64,000 bases of DNA from Gracilimonas mengyeensis (GCF_900182705.1 NZ_FXTP01000008.1:1-64000), one strand, 5' to 3'; counted from the stretch's first letter, positions 19,755 to 26,935 are shown. Program-made: numbers and translations. Notes: a model not told the origin generated them from the sequence alone.

Positions 19755-19798
19755 CGTGGCTTTTATGAAATTCGAGAAGTTAGATTAGAATGGTATAT

Positions 19799-20308
19799 CT
19801 ATTTTATGAGGCTGTACAGAGCGTCTGCCCTTACCTGCCCTTTAAAGCGCTCCGTTAGCGTACTATCTGTAGTATACACCATGGTAGCCGGCACCACTTC
19901 TACGCCAAAGAAGTCCCTAACGCTGCCGGAATAATCCCTGGCAATAGAAAAACGTGTGGTATCGATAGGAAATGACTCTGTGAATTCGTTGATTGCTGAA
20001 CTACTCTCGTTAGAAACTAAAATGATCCAAGCCTCTTTAGTAAGATCAGCATGATCATGCATATCTTTTATTTCTGCCTGACAATATTGGCATCCCGTAT
20101 TAAAGTAATTGATGATTATGGGACGAGCTTCAGCTTGATTCATTGCATGAGGGCTATATAAATATTCAAGCTGCATATCTTCAGGCAAGGTATCGGTCCG
20201 GTCTCTTACTTCTTGCTCTTCAATCATCCCCTGAAACAGAATATATCCCATCACACCAATGGCAACCAGCACCAGGATTACCATAATAAAAGCAATTGTT
20301 TTCTTCAT
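19799..20308 (-). CDS. Membrane-anchored thioredoxin-like protein
   Basis: Protein of 169 residues with an N-terminal membrane anchor (about 4-26) and a periplasmic thioredoxin-like domain with a redox pair in NTGCQYCQAE and a cis-Pro candidate in VVPAT. The ATG at 20308 is chosen: it opens directly on the anchor and leaves five bases after the preceding stop, whereas the longer frame would overlap that gene. It lies between membrane genes and the peptide exporter; two of the locus peptides carry a pair of cysteines, so a role in forming or shuffling their disulfides is plausible. Confidence 0.78.
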   Translation of the reverse strand: MKKTIAFIMVILVLVAIGVMGYILFQGMIEEQEVRDRTDTLPEDMQLEYLYSPHAMNQAEARPIIINYFNTGCQYCQAEIKDMHDHADLTKEAWIILVSNESSSAINEFTESFPIDTTRFSIARDYSGSVRDFFGVEVVPATMVYTTDSTLTERFKGQVRADALYSLIK

Positions 20309-20313
20309 TGTAG

Positions 20314-21015
20314 TTAGCTTACCTGAAAGGTTAAAAATGCCACGAGAACCAGCCATAACAGAAGTCCTAATCCATAAGAAGGAATAACGATATTAAGACT
20401 GTCCACAAAACTAGGCTTCCATTGTTTAGAGAGCAACCAAGCTATTAATCCAATATACATTACTTCAAATACATTGATGATTTGAAGCGGATATACGGCC
20501 CATTCCGCATTTATATTTTCGATACCTATCAAGCTGAGTGCGGATAGCGGATAATACCCGGCAATACTTTCCACCGTAAGGGTATCCAGGTTTTGAAGCA
20601 GACTATACAAGAATATTATCTGCGCACATATAAAAACAACCTCGCCTACCAAAGCCATTTTAAAAACCCTGTTGAATTTAAGATCTACCGATGCCAACAC
20701 TGCCCCTATGCTTATACAAACAGCAGCAAACGATGCTTTTAGAGCAATCATCAGAGGCGTGAGAAGATAACTTAGCCACCAGTATTGGCTTTGGGCATCC
20801 AGGAAAGCCTGGAGATTTTGCTGTCCTAATTGTTCAGAGAAGCTGCGGTAGTAGAGTTCATCACTAAAAATGTATTGCTGGGATATGAAATCAAATATCA
20901 TATAAATGATGGATATGATGACAAACAAAACCCAGCCATTCCACTCATTAACAGCAAAACCACTTTCATTTTTCTCACTGTTGCCAGCATCAATTGCTAA
21001 TTCATGAGCTGCCAT
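20314..21015 (-). CDS. Multi-pass membrane protein of the peptide locus, unknown function
   Basis: Protein of 233 residues from the ATG at 21015 (MAAHELAIDAGN), which follows the previous stop closely; the longer frame overlaps that gene. After a soluble N-terminus of about 25 residues there are about five hydrophobic helices (near 30-48, 80-105, 120-140, 165-190 and 210-232). No motif or family recognised. Its place between a peptide gene and the exporter suggests immunity, maturation or export assistance, which cannot be resolved from the sequence. Confidence 0.65.
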   Translation of the reverse strand: MAAHELAIDAGNSEKNESGFAVNEWNGWVLFVIISIIYMIFDFISQQYIFSDELYYRSFSEQLGQQNLQAFLDAQSQYWWLSYLLTPLMIALKASFAAVCISIGAVLASVDLKFNRVFKMALVGEVVFICAQIIFLYSLLQNLDTLTVESIAGYYPLSALSLIGIENINAEWAVYPLQIINVFEVMYIGLIAWLLSKQWKPSFVDSLNIVIPSYGLGLLLWLVLVAFLTFQVS

Positions 21016-21019
21016 ATAT

Positions 21020-21337
21020 TTATCCTGCAAACCATTTTGCAACGGTAACAGCAGATACATAGACTGCCGTTGTAATTATGGTAAAACCAAGGGAAAAAAG
21101 GATATGCTGAAAAGAAGTTTTTTGAGGATGCCCTTTTTTGGAAGCATACCAGCCATAGGCACCAACAGATAGCATACCCAACACGCCTGTTGTACTCAAG
21201 GTAAAGCCTCTATATTCGAGCAATGTGACGGAATGATCAACAAGAAAAAAGATGCACATAAAAATAAGAAAAGAGATACTAAGCCAATACGCCATTTGCG
21301 TGGATGTAATCGAAAACTCAGACTTTGTAGTGTTCAT
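21020..21337 (-). CDS. Small three-helix membrane protein of the peptide locus
   Basis: 105 residues with about three membrane helices (near 14-33, 45-62 and 77-101). First gene after the precursor at 21.4 kb, separated by a hairpin, and four bases before the next membrane gene. Small multi-helix proteins next to a bacteriocin precursor are often immunity proteins; here that is only a positional argument. Confidence 0.62.
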   Translation of the reverse strand: MNTTKSEFSITSTQMAYWLSISFLIFMCIFFLVDHSVTLLEYRGFTLSTTGVLGMLSVGAYGWYASKKGHPQKTSFQHILFSLGFTIITTAVYVSAVTVAKWFAG

Positions 21338-21371
21338 AACCCTGTCTTATCATTTTGTATTAATTATAATA

Positions 21372-21400
21372 ACTGAACATGGGATATTCCCACATTCAGT
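21372..21400 (-). terminator. Intercistronic hairpin after the first precursor gene
   Basis: ACTGAA-CA-TGGGA, a three-base loop, TCCCA-CA-TTCAGT: an 11-base-pair interrupted stem in the gap between precursor and downstream genes. There is no strong T-run, so it more likely attenuates transcription or protects the precursor mRNA than terminates fully. This would give more peptide than exporter. Confidence 0.5.
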
Positions 21401-21421
21401 CACTTATCAGATTAGATATAA

Positions 21422-21637
21422 TTAGCTAAGTGCATAGCAAACACCGCCTGCAATGGCACCGCCTACTGCTCCTACGACTAGTCCTTTAACACCTAATCTC
21501 CATGTTAGTTTAGCTCCGTTTGCAACAGCACCCCCCACAGCAGCTGCCCAGCCTCCGCCAGCAGCTCCTCCAGTGACCACAGCGCAAACATCTCCACCTT
21601 GAATATGTTCCATTTCGTTGAATTCTAATGCGTTCAT
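21422..21637 (-). CDS. Double-glycine leader peptide precursor 1 (bacteriocin-like)
   Basis: 71 residues. The 15-residue leader MNALEFNEMEHIQGG has the classical positions L-12, E-8, M-7, I-4, G-2 and G-1 for a C39 protease. The predicted 56-residue core is rich in Gly/Ala with GxxxG spacing (AVGGAVANG, GAVGGAIAGG), like class IIb/lactobin-type bacteriocins. It has two cysteines at core positions 3 and 52 that could close a large loop. The gene heads the operon with two membrane proteins, the thioredoxin-like protein and the exporter. The ribosome-binding segment TTAGAGGTATAGCT is shared with the other precursors. Target and activity unknown. Confidence 0.85.
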   Translation of the reverse strand: MNALEFNEMEHIQGGDVCAVVTGGAAGGGWAAAVGGAVANGAKLTWRLGVKGLVVGAVGGAIAGGVCYALS

Positions 21638-21790
21638 AGCTATACCTCTAATGATTAGTTATGATTTTAACTGAAAAATGGCTGAATTGGAGGCATTGGA
21701 AAACAATCTTTAATTGCTTTACATGCTTCGATATAAACAGCCAAATTTCAATATTAAACTATAGACTAAAGCAAAAAATCCAATATTTTC

Positions 21791-21806
21791 TATTATCCAA
21801 TTTGTG
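21791..21806 (-). promoter_or_regulatory. Peptide-locus upstream motif, copy 1
   Basis: TATTATCCAATTTGTG on the + strand (CACAAATTGGATAATA in the direction of transcription). Its ATTTGTG core begins 163 bases before the start codon of precursor 1. It matches copies at 23983, 25040, 26920 and 17542. Confidence 0.55.
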
Positions 21807-21865
21807 ACATAAACCTGATTTTCCAAACCTCCTAAAGTTTTACACCTTAGCTTTTCTAACTGCAA

Positions 21866-22603
21866 CTAATTCAGCCATTCCATAGAACTTAGCTCCCTTT
21901 TCTTCGTGATAAGGTTTTTGAGGCTCTCTTCCGGGGTAACATCTTCGGGCAAATCTGCTTTTTTAACATCATGAATGATGCTGCCTTCATCCAAAATTAC
22001 ATATCGATCGCAAACATCCGCACATAGCTTCAAAGAGTGCGAAGTTACCAGTAGCGTTTTGGAAGAGTTTAGCTTTTGAAGTATTTCCTTAAGCAGTTCA
22101 CGCGAATCAGTGTCAAGATGTACAAAGGGTTCATCCAGCACCAGGAATACCGGGTTATGGATCATGGCCGCAGCCAGGCTAATTTTAATGCGGTTACCGG
22201 TTGAATACTCACTGAGTTTTTTGTTTCCATCTTCGACTTCAAAAGTATGAAGCAAGTTATCAATCCGATCTTTCACTTGTTGTTTATCCTCTAGCCCATG
22301 TAAACCGGCCGCAAACTGCAGGTATTCCCTTGCTTTCATTTTCTCAAAAAAATGAGGCTCGCTCAGGCTTAAACCTATCTTATGTTTATAGCTATGATCT
22401 TCTGCTTTAACTTCTTTGCCCTTAAATTTCAGCAACCCCTCAAAAGATATCAGGTTACAGATTATGTGAATAAGAGAGGTTTTACCACTTCCGTTGTTCC
22501 CGATCAGAGCCACCTTTTCTCCCTCACTGAGCTCCAGGTTCAAGCCCTCAAATAACAACAGGTTTTTATACTTTTTGGTGATGTTTTTGAGTTCTAAAAG
22601 CAT
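21866..22603 (-). CDS. ABC transporter ATP-binding protein (second transporter of the locus)
   Basis: Stand-alone ATPase of 245 residues: Walker A GNNGSGKTS, Q-loop region GLSLSEPHFF, a weak signature (YSTGNRIKISLAAAM, with STGN in place of SGGQ) and Walker B FLVLDEPFVHLD. It starts four bases after two small membrane genes that look like its permease. The layout (precursor, two permease genes, ATPase) is the one seen for bacteriocin self-immunity transporters; that role is inference. Confidence 0.85.
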   Translation of the reverse strand: MLLELKNITKKYKNLLLFEGLNLELSEGEKVALIGNNGSGKTSLIHIICNLISFEGLLKFKGKEVKAEDHSYKHKIGLSLSEPHFFEKMKAREYLQFAAGLHGLEDKQQVKDRIDNLLHTFEVEDGNKKLSEYSTGNRIKISLAAAMIHNPVFLVLDEPFVHLDTDSRELLKEILQKLNSSKTLLVTSHSLKLCADVCDRYVILDEGSIIHDVKKADLPEDVTPEESLKNLITKKRELSSMEWLN

Positions 22604-22607
22604 TGTA

Positions 22608-22898
22608 TTAACTCCAAAGAATCAAACCATTTTCAATACATAAAAGTACAATAAGCAGTATGACTTTGGTGCAAGAAAAATGCAGCTTATTAATGTTATG
22701 CATTTTAAAAAATATTGAATGCTGCTGATAACTTAGTCTCATAAAACCAAAGACCAGCACCACGTTTATAAGAAGCAAAGCATTTAATAATGCACTATTT
22801 AACCAAAAGGCCAAAGCGAAATAACTGCCTAACAAAAACAGGTTTAAAGGTAAGGTGCCATCCAATATCAGTAATCTAAGGATGAGGCGGGTTAGCAT
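22608..22898 (-). CDS. Small membrane protein, likely permease partner of the ABC ATPase
   Basis: 96 residues from the ATG at 22898, which overlaps the previous stop in the form TGATG, a typical translational-coupling junction; the longer frame begins inside the upstream gene. Helices lie near 18-35, 40-62 and 75-95. With the gene before it, it probably forms a split permease. Confidence 0.68.
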   Translation of the reverse strand: MLTRLILRLLILDGTLPLNLFLLGSYFALAFWLNSALLNALLLINVVLVFGFMRLSYQQHSIFFKMHNINKLHFSCTKVILLIVLLCIENGLILWS

Positions 22899-23563
22899 CA
22901 CTTGTTTATGTAGCGCAGTTCCTTTCTCCATAGAAAGTAGGTTCCATATAAACTAACTATAATAGAACATAAGGCAAGAGCCTGTACAATAGGAGCCCCA
23001 AAAAGTACCATCAGAAAAGCGGAATTAGGCATAAGAGCATAGATGATGTGCAGAATACTCTCATCCACCAAATAGGTGATATCCAGCTGCAGCATGATGG
23101 CAAAAAATGCGACGATAATAACATTCTTAAATTGCTCTTCATACCGGTATTTGATGGTATTTGCTACCACTAATAGCAGCAGCATTAGCAGACAGTAAAG
23201 AACTTGAATAGCCATCACATATAAAGTTTCCACCTCAGTGGCAAGGCTGGTCCACGTAATGGCGGCCAGACAAAGCAAGACCGGTACCAGAAAATGTGGG
23301 TCTCTTAAAGTATGTCTCAGTTCTTCTTTCAGTAAATCCCTTGGGGCGACAGGAAAATTTTGAAACCGTCGCTGAGATTGATATCGGTAGTCTTTCTCAC
23401 GGTTTATACTGAATATATAGAGTATAGGCGTGGTTGTTGATACGATATAAATAGCTCGTAAAAAGTCGTAGGTATACAGTTCTTCCGCATCTATGAATAT
23501 CACAATGACATACATCATTGCGATCAATAAGGGGATAAGGTATGTCCAAAGTCTGTTTTTCAT
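22898..23563 (-). CDS. ABC-2-like membrane permease
   Basis: 221 residues with about six membrane helices (near 5-23, 36-52, 92-108, 113-135, 147-165 and 178-212). Basic cytoplasmic loop after the second helix (NREKDYRYQSQRRFQ). It follows the precursor at 23.6 kb by 70 bases, and its stop is fused to the start of the next membrane gene. Likely the membrane part of the transporter whose ATPase is two genes on. Substrate unknown. Confidence 0.72.
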   Translation of the reverse strand: MKNRLWTYLIPLLIAMMYVIVIFIDAEELYTYDFLRAIYIVSTTTPILYIFSINREKDYRYQSQRRFQNFPVAPRDLLKEELRHTLRDPHFLVPVLLCLAAITWTSLATEVETLYVMAIQVLYCLLMLLLLVVANTIKYRYEEQFKNVIIVAFFAIMLQLDITYLVDESILHIIYALMPNSAFLMVLFGAPIVQALALCSIIVSLYGTYFLWRKELRYINK

Positions 23564-23633
23564 GAGCTTTTAATATAAAGCAAAGCCACCACAATGTAGG
23601 ATGGCTTTGCGTTTATAATTTAGAGTAGATGTA

Positions 23634-23831
23634 TTAATTGGCACAAGCATTAATCAAGCCGGCTGTACTTACAACACGGCTAAAAGCCCAGGCTCCAAGA
23701 GCCAGACCGGTGCCTCCTGAAGCCACCAAGAATGCAGTACTGCCAATTGCAGCAACTGCAAATATTGCAACACCGGCTGCACAACTCCCGGCTTGTATTT
23801 CTTCCATTTGATGAAGTTCTAACGTTTGCAT
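23634..23831 (-). CDS. Double-glycine-type leader peptide precursor 2 (AG cleavage site)
   Basis: 65 residues. Leader MQTLELHQMEEIQAG aligns with the other two leaders at L-12, M-7 and I-4 but ends AG instead of GG; C39 proteases tolerate GA, GS and AG-like ends to varying degrees. The predicted 50-residue core is hydrophobic, Gly/Ala-rich and has cysteines at positions 2 and 48, the same near-terminal pair as precursor 1. The gene heads the operon with the split permease and ATPase. RBS segment ATTAGAGGTACAATT. Confidence 0.8.
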   Translation of the reverse strand: MQTLELHQMEEIQAGSCAAGVAIFAVAAIGSTAFLVASGGTGLALGAWAFSRVVSTAGLINACAN

Positions 23832-23982
23832 AATTGTACCTCTAATGAATTAGTTAGGGTTGGGTGTACCTTTGACTCCTAATTGACAGCATAGAAGAAT
23901 TTATAATCCAACTTTTAATCTTCCGGCAATCAAAAGTACACGGCACAATTAATTACCGCGGCGCATTAAGTACAACAACATC

Positions 23983-23998
23983 TATTCTCCCATTTGTG
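23983..23998 (-). promoter_or_regulatory. Peptide-locus upstream motif, copy 2
   Basis: TATTCTCCCATTTGTG on the + strand, 14 of 16 identical to copy 1; core 161 bases before the start of precursor 2. ATTTGT is followed seven bases later by ACAAAT, making a local dyad. Confidence 0.55.
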
Positions 23999-24205
23999 CC
24001 AGCTACAAATTCATTCAGGAAGCTCATATTTGCATTTTTAAGCCCTTTTATACTGGTAAATCTGTGACTTTGCAATGACCTTCAAATAATCTTCTCTCCA
24101 CCTTATCAGGATCTCCAATAACTAAAAATCTTCAGGAAAAATCCTCTGTTCTCTCAAGAATAATTCCAGTATAAATGAGTAGCTAAAACAACAAACCGCC
24201 GGTTA

Positions 24206-24236
24206 AAATAAAAAGGGACAGGAACCGCAGGTGTCC
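24206..24236 (-). terminator. Candidate terminator after the 131-residue membrane gene
   Basis: Minus strand GGACA (24236-24232) and TGTCC (24220-24216) pair around a GC-rich loop with further pairing possible, followed by CTTTTTATTTT. It lies about 45-70 bases after that gene's stop. The rest of the 23832-24278 gap holds motif copy 2 and no convincing gene. Confidence 0.55.
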
Positions 24237-24278
24237 ATTACCCATACGCTACCTGACCCCATTAGTGTTTTGGAATTA

Positions 24279-24674
24279 TCACTCCGTTAAAATTTTAAAG
24301 TAATTATCCTTTTTTAGGAAAGTGATATAAAGCAATGGCAAAAAATACACCAGTAAGGCAGTTAGCATAACTCCCGTGCCTACAAACTCAAAAAATGTAA
24401 GAACGGATAGTATTATAATAACTGGTATTCCTAACAGGTAAAAAGCATCAGGAATGCCATGCTTAACTTTGATGACTGAATTATTTGCCAATGCCACATT
24501 AACCTTTTTCTTGATCCAGTAGGAACTTGCTATGATTTCATATTCGCCTGATTCGGGAAGGGTTATTTTTTTTAACTCTCCCGGACGCAGTTCATAGTCT
24601 CCTAGCCCCACTGTCAGGAAGAACCTTGTAAGTGGGAATGTGCTTCTTTCTACTGTTACGGTTATGTCATCCAT
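24279..24674 (-). CDS. Membrane protein with N-terminal beta domain, unknown function
   Basis: 131 residues. An N-terminal half of beta character (residues 1-75) with no signal peptide, then two membrane helices (about 78-100 and 103-121) and a basic tail. It starts 37 bases after precursor 3 and so belongs to that unit; in a bacteriocin reading it would be the candidate immunity protein for precursor 3. No family recognised. Confidence 0.65.
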   Translation of the reverse strand: MDDITVTVERSTFPLTRFFLTVGLGDYELRPGELKKITLPESGEYEIIASSYWIKKKVNVALANNSVIKVKHGIPDAFYLLGIPVIIILSVLTFFEFVGTGVMLTALLVYFLPLLYITFLKKDNYFKILTE

Positions 24675-24711
24675 ATGAGACAGATCTTATCTGTATCAGG
24701 AATATGCACAG

Positions 24712-24885
24712 CTACAGCGCTACTCCCATACCAAGTGCCGTAGGACCGGCAATAGCTAAACCAATGGGACCAAAGCTGGCTCCGATACTAGCCACTAACC
24801 CAACAGTTGCGATGAATTTCTCGGCATCATCACACCGGTCGCCACCATTAATTTTTTCCATCTCTGTTATATCCAAAGCATTCAT
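24712..24885 (-). CDS. Double-glycine leader peptide precursor 3
   Basis: 57 residues from the ATG at 24885; a longer frame exists upstream but only this start gives the 15-residue leader MNALDITEMEKINGG, which matches precursor 1 at its first four residues and at M-7, I-4, G-2 and G-1. It also places the AATAGAGGTACAATT ribosome-binding segment correctly. The predicted 42-residue core has a charged start with one Cys (DRCDDAEKF), then a hydrophobic Gly-rich stretch with GxxxG-like spacing. Confidence 0.83.
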   Translation of the reverse strand: MNALDITEMEKINGGDRCDDAEKFIATVGLVASIGASFGPIGLAIAGPTALGMGVAL

Positions 24886-25039
24886 AATTGTACCTCTATT
24901 TGTTGATATTTTATTTTCAGGATACACTCTCTATCAAAAAGAGACTCATTTATAAAACCTGGTAAATGTAGTCTTTTCCTTTATATAGAAATTGCATCTC
25001 CCTTTATTGTGGAGAACATGGTAAGATATAAAGGGTTTT

Positions 25040-25055
25040 CAATATCTAATCTGTG
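25040..25055 (-). promoter_or_regulatory. Peptide-locus upstream motif, copy 3
   Basis: CAATATCTAATCTGTG on the + strand, 12 of 16 identical to copy 1; core 164 bases before the start of precursor 3 and immediately after the stop of the AraC-type gene. Confidence 0.5.
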
Positions 25056-25061
25056 AGGTTT

Positions 25062-25406
25062 TCAAGCCGCCTGATTTTCTTCCCGAAGTATCGTCAGGTT
25101 TTTATCGAAGTGATTGGCCAGGAATTTATGAAGGGCTTTCTCATCAGGCAGGCCGGTTGATACTGCTATCTTGTAGCCAATTGCTTCAGGGTCTTTCTTG
25201 ATTTCATTTTTAATCAGACGCAGCCGGTACAGCTTAAGATGATCTTTAGGATTAATGCCAAACTCTTTGGTAAAACACCTGCAGAAATAGGACCTCGAAT
25301 ACCCCATACACGTAGCCCAGTCTGACACTGTTCTTATTTCGAGGTAATTTTCTTCCAATATTCGAATTGCTTCTGCAACATCACACCGATCAACTGCTTG
25401 CCCCAT
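25062..25406 (-). CDS. AraC-type DNA-binding protein (HTH domain only)
   Basis: 114 residues that are essentially one AraC/XylS DNA-binding domain: first helix-turn-helix in VSDWATCMGYSRSYFCRCF, then the linker FGINPKDHLKLYRLRLIKNE. The second helix-turn-helix (VSTGLPDEKALHKFLANHF) is recognisable but departs from the consensus. There is no ligand domain. It lies inside the peptide locus and is the best candidate for its regulator. An inverted repeat at 25458-25475 upstream of its start may be its own operator. Confidence 0.82.
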   Translation of the reverse strand: MGQAVDRCDVAEAIRILEENYLEIRTVSDWATCMGYSRSYFCRCFTKEFGINPKDHLKLYRLRLIKNEIKKDPEAIGYKIAVSTGLPDEKALHKFLANHFDKNLTILREENQAA

Positions 25407-25457
25407 AGTAGTAGTATTTTATATGATCTGTTATATCTCTTCCTACATGAAAGAGTA

Positions 25458-25475
25458 AACAAATCACTATTTGTT
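25458..25475. promoter_or_regulatory. Inverted repeat upstream of the AraC-type gene
   Basis: AACAAAT-CACT-ATTTGTT: perfect seven-base arms, 52-70 bases before the regulator start. The right arm differs by one base from the ATTTGTG core of the motif upstream of the peptide genes. Confidence 0.45.
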
Positions 25476-25522
25476 ACAAGAAAGGCAGATCAAATCAATT
25501 TGATAACTTTAAATGCACTGAA

Positions 25523-26503
25523 TTATTCGAGTATATAAACCTTATTTTCTTCTATTGAATAAGCAAAGAAAAAATCTGAATTTGCTGTAAGGCGCTCTAT
25601 CGCAAATGGTAACCTTGTTACTAATTGGGGCGATTTTTCGGATGAAAGAGTATCCGAAAAATAGTAAATGGATTTATTAGAATATTTTAAACTTCCGCTA
25701 TTATCTTCCAAAACCAGATACACTTCCTCACTCCCCTCTCTTTTCGCCATGTCTTTGGCAAGCATTAATTCCTGTGGATTTAAGCGATAATTAGAACCAC
25801 CATTTGCCGTAGAAACTGATTCGAGCCCCAGGTCCTGAGGTTCCTCAAAAGCCGTAGTACGTACCTCTACTTTCTTTTGCTGCTCACCAACTTTGAACCG
25901 TGTTATCGCATTTTGATACTTCGAAAGGTGCAGTAGCCCATCACTACTTAAAAGTAAATTTCCTTCCCGGTTAAACATGCGTTCCATGCCTTTGACCTTG
26001 TTAAAAAATCCATCTCCAATATCCAGGGTTTGTTGCTCTCCTGTCTCCAGGTTTAGTTTCGAAAGTGGCTGCTCCATATGCATCCCCTGTATAAACATTT
26101 CATAATCATTTCCTGCTATTCTGAAAGGAGGAGAGTTTAGTACAATATCTTCTTCAAATTCAGATTCTTTCACATCCCAAACCAATAGCTTAGCATTAGG
26201 ATAGTCGGCCAGGTAAATTTTATCATTTTTGGTAATGTACAAATCTGATATCATCTGAAACTCTGCTGGACCGCGTCCCCTTGCCAGTTTCATTTGCTCT
26301 AGTTCATCTGTTCTTAAATCATAGGTAAATAAAATTCCTCTAGTGTATTCAAACCAAACCAGGTAATCATCATTAGCATCAAAAGAATCGTAGGTATTCT
26401 CAGTCTTGAAGGAGTAATCTATTTCTCCAATTACCTCAAAATCATGCGCTTGTTGGGCAAATAAAGAAGTGCTTATTAAACACAGTATAATAATTGCTCT
26501 CAT
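25523..26503 (-). CDS. Secreted 6-bladed beta-propeller protein
   Basis: 326 residues with a cleavable signal peptide (MRAIIILCLISTSLFAQQ). It has repeated propeller strands such as YLVWFEYTRGILFTYDL and KIYLADYPNAKLLVWDV, and the GRGPAEFQMISDLYI segment characteristic of 6-bladed (BF3164/TolB-like) propellers in Bacteroidota. It follows the small Cys-containing secreted protein by 51 bases. In Bacteroides such propellers are often paired with small NVEALA-type secreted peptides; the pairing here looks similar. Function unknown. Confidence 0.82.
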   Translation of the reverse strand: MRAIIILCLISTSLFAQQAHDFEVIGEIDYSFKTENTYDSFDANDDYLVWFEYTRGILFTYDLRTDELEQMKLARGRGPAEFQMISDLYITKNDKIYLADYPNAKLLVWDVKESEFEEDIVLNSPPFRIAGNDYEMFIQGMHMEQPLSKLNLETGEQQTLDIGDGFFNKVKGMERMFNREGNLLLSSDGLLHLSKYQNAITRFKVGEQQKKVEVRTTAFEEPQDLGLESVSTANGGSNYRLNPQELMLAKDMAKREGSEEVYLVLEDNSGSLKYSNKSIYYFSDTLSSEKSPQLVTRLPFAIERLTANSDFFFAYSIEENKVYILE

Positions 26504-26554
26504 GCCAAGTATTGAATAAGGGGAGAGGTAAATCCTCCCCCTGTTATTGTTTTT

Positions 26555-26818
26555 TTAGTTACCTATTTGAAGAAATTCTATAGGCGGATCAGGAAAAGTA
26601 GGAGAAACCCCGAAGCTAATAGTACCACCAGGGCCTACTGATACGCAGCTCATTGTTGGACTCGCCATACAACTGGCTACCATACTGCCATCAGCCATTT
26701 CTATAGGCTGGCAAGCATTGAGTGCTTCAGCTTCCGGCGTTTTTTTAATATCGGCATCTGTGCTCCCCATCGTCATAAAAGCAACAACGATTGGTAGTAA
26801 AAACATCTTCTTAATCAT
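26555..26818 (-). CDS. Small secreted Cys-containing peptide (NVEALA-like pairing)
   Basis: 87 residues with a signal peptide (MIKKMFLLPIVVAFMTMGSTDA), then TPEAEALNACQ, which loosely recalls the NVEALA motif, then three further cysteines (ASCMAS, MSCVS). It has no double-glycine leader, so it would leave by the Sec route. It heads a unit with the 6-bladed propeller and carries copy 4 of the locus motif upstream, which ties its expression to that of the double-glycine precursors. The NVEALA comparison is tentative. Confidence 0.62.
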   Translation of the reverse strand: MIKKMFLLPIVVAFMTMGSTDADIKKTPEAEALNACQPIEMADGSMVASCMASPTMSCVSVGPGGTISFGVSPTFPDPPIEFLQIGN

Positions 26819-26919
26819 AGTAATCTCTCGTTTGTTAGGGTTTTGATGATGCTTTTGAAGTGCCTTTCAAAAACATTTTATCTAACAAATAAGAATTACG
26901 CCTTCCCTTCAACCCTGAA

Positions 26920-26935
26920 TACTATCCGATTTGTG
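26920..26935 (-). promoter_or_regulatory. Peptide-locus upstream motif, copy 4
   Basis: TACTATCCGATTTGTG on the + strand, 14 of 16 identical to copy 1; core 111 bases before the start of the small secreted Cys peptide. Between motif and gene, AACCCTAACAAA also resembles the precursor 2 leader (AACCCTAACTAA). Confidence 0.55.

Noticed and set aside
22608-23563. Frameshift within one permease gene
   Set aside because: The TGATG overlap gives a clean coupled start and the following ATPase keeps the same close spacing, so two genes are more likely.
24010-24180. Minus-strand frames reading like a decayed protein upstream of motif copy 2
   Set aside because: Two frame changes and a stop would be needed within 60 codons; too short to call a pseudogene.
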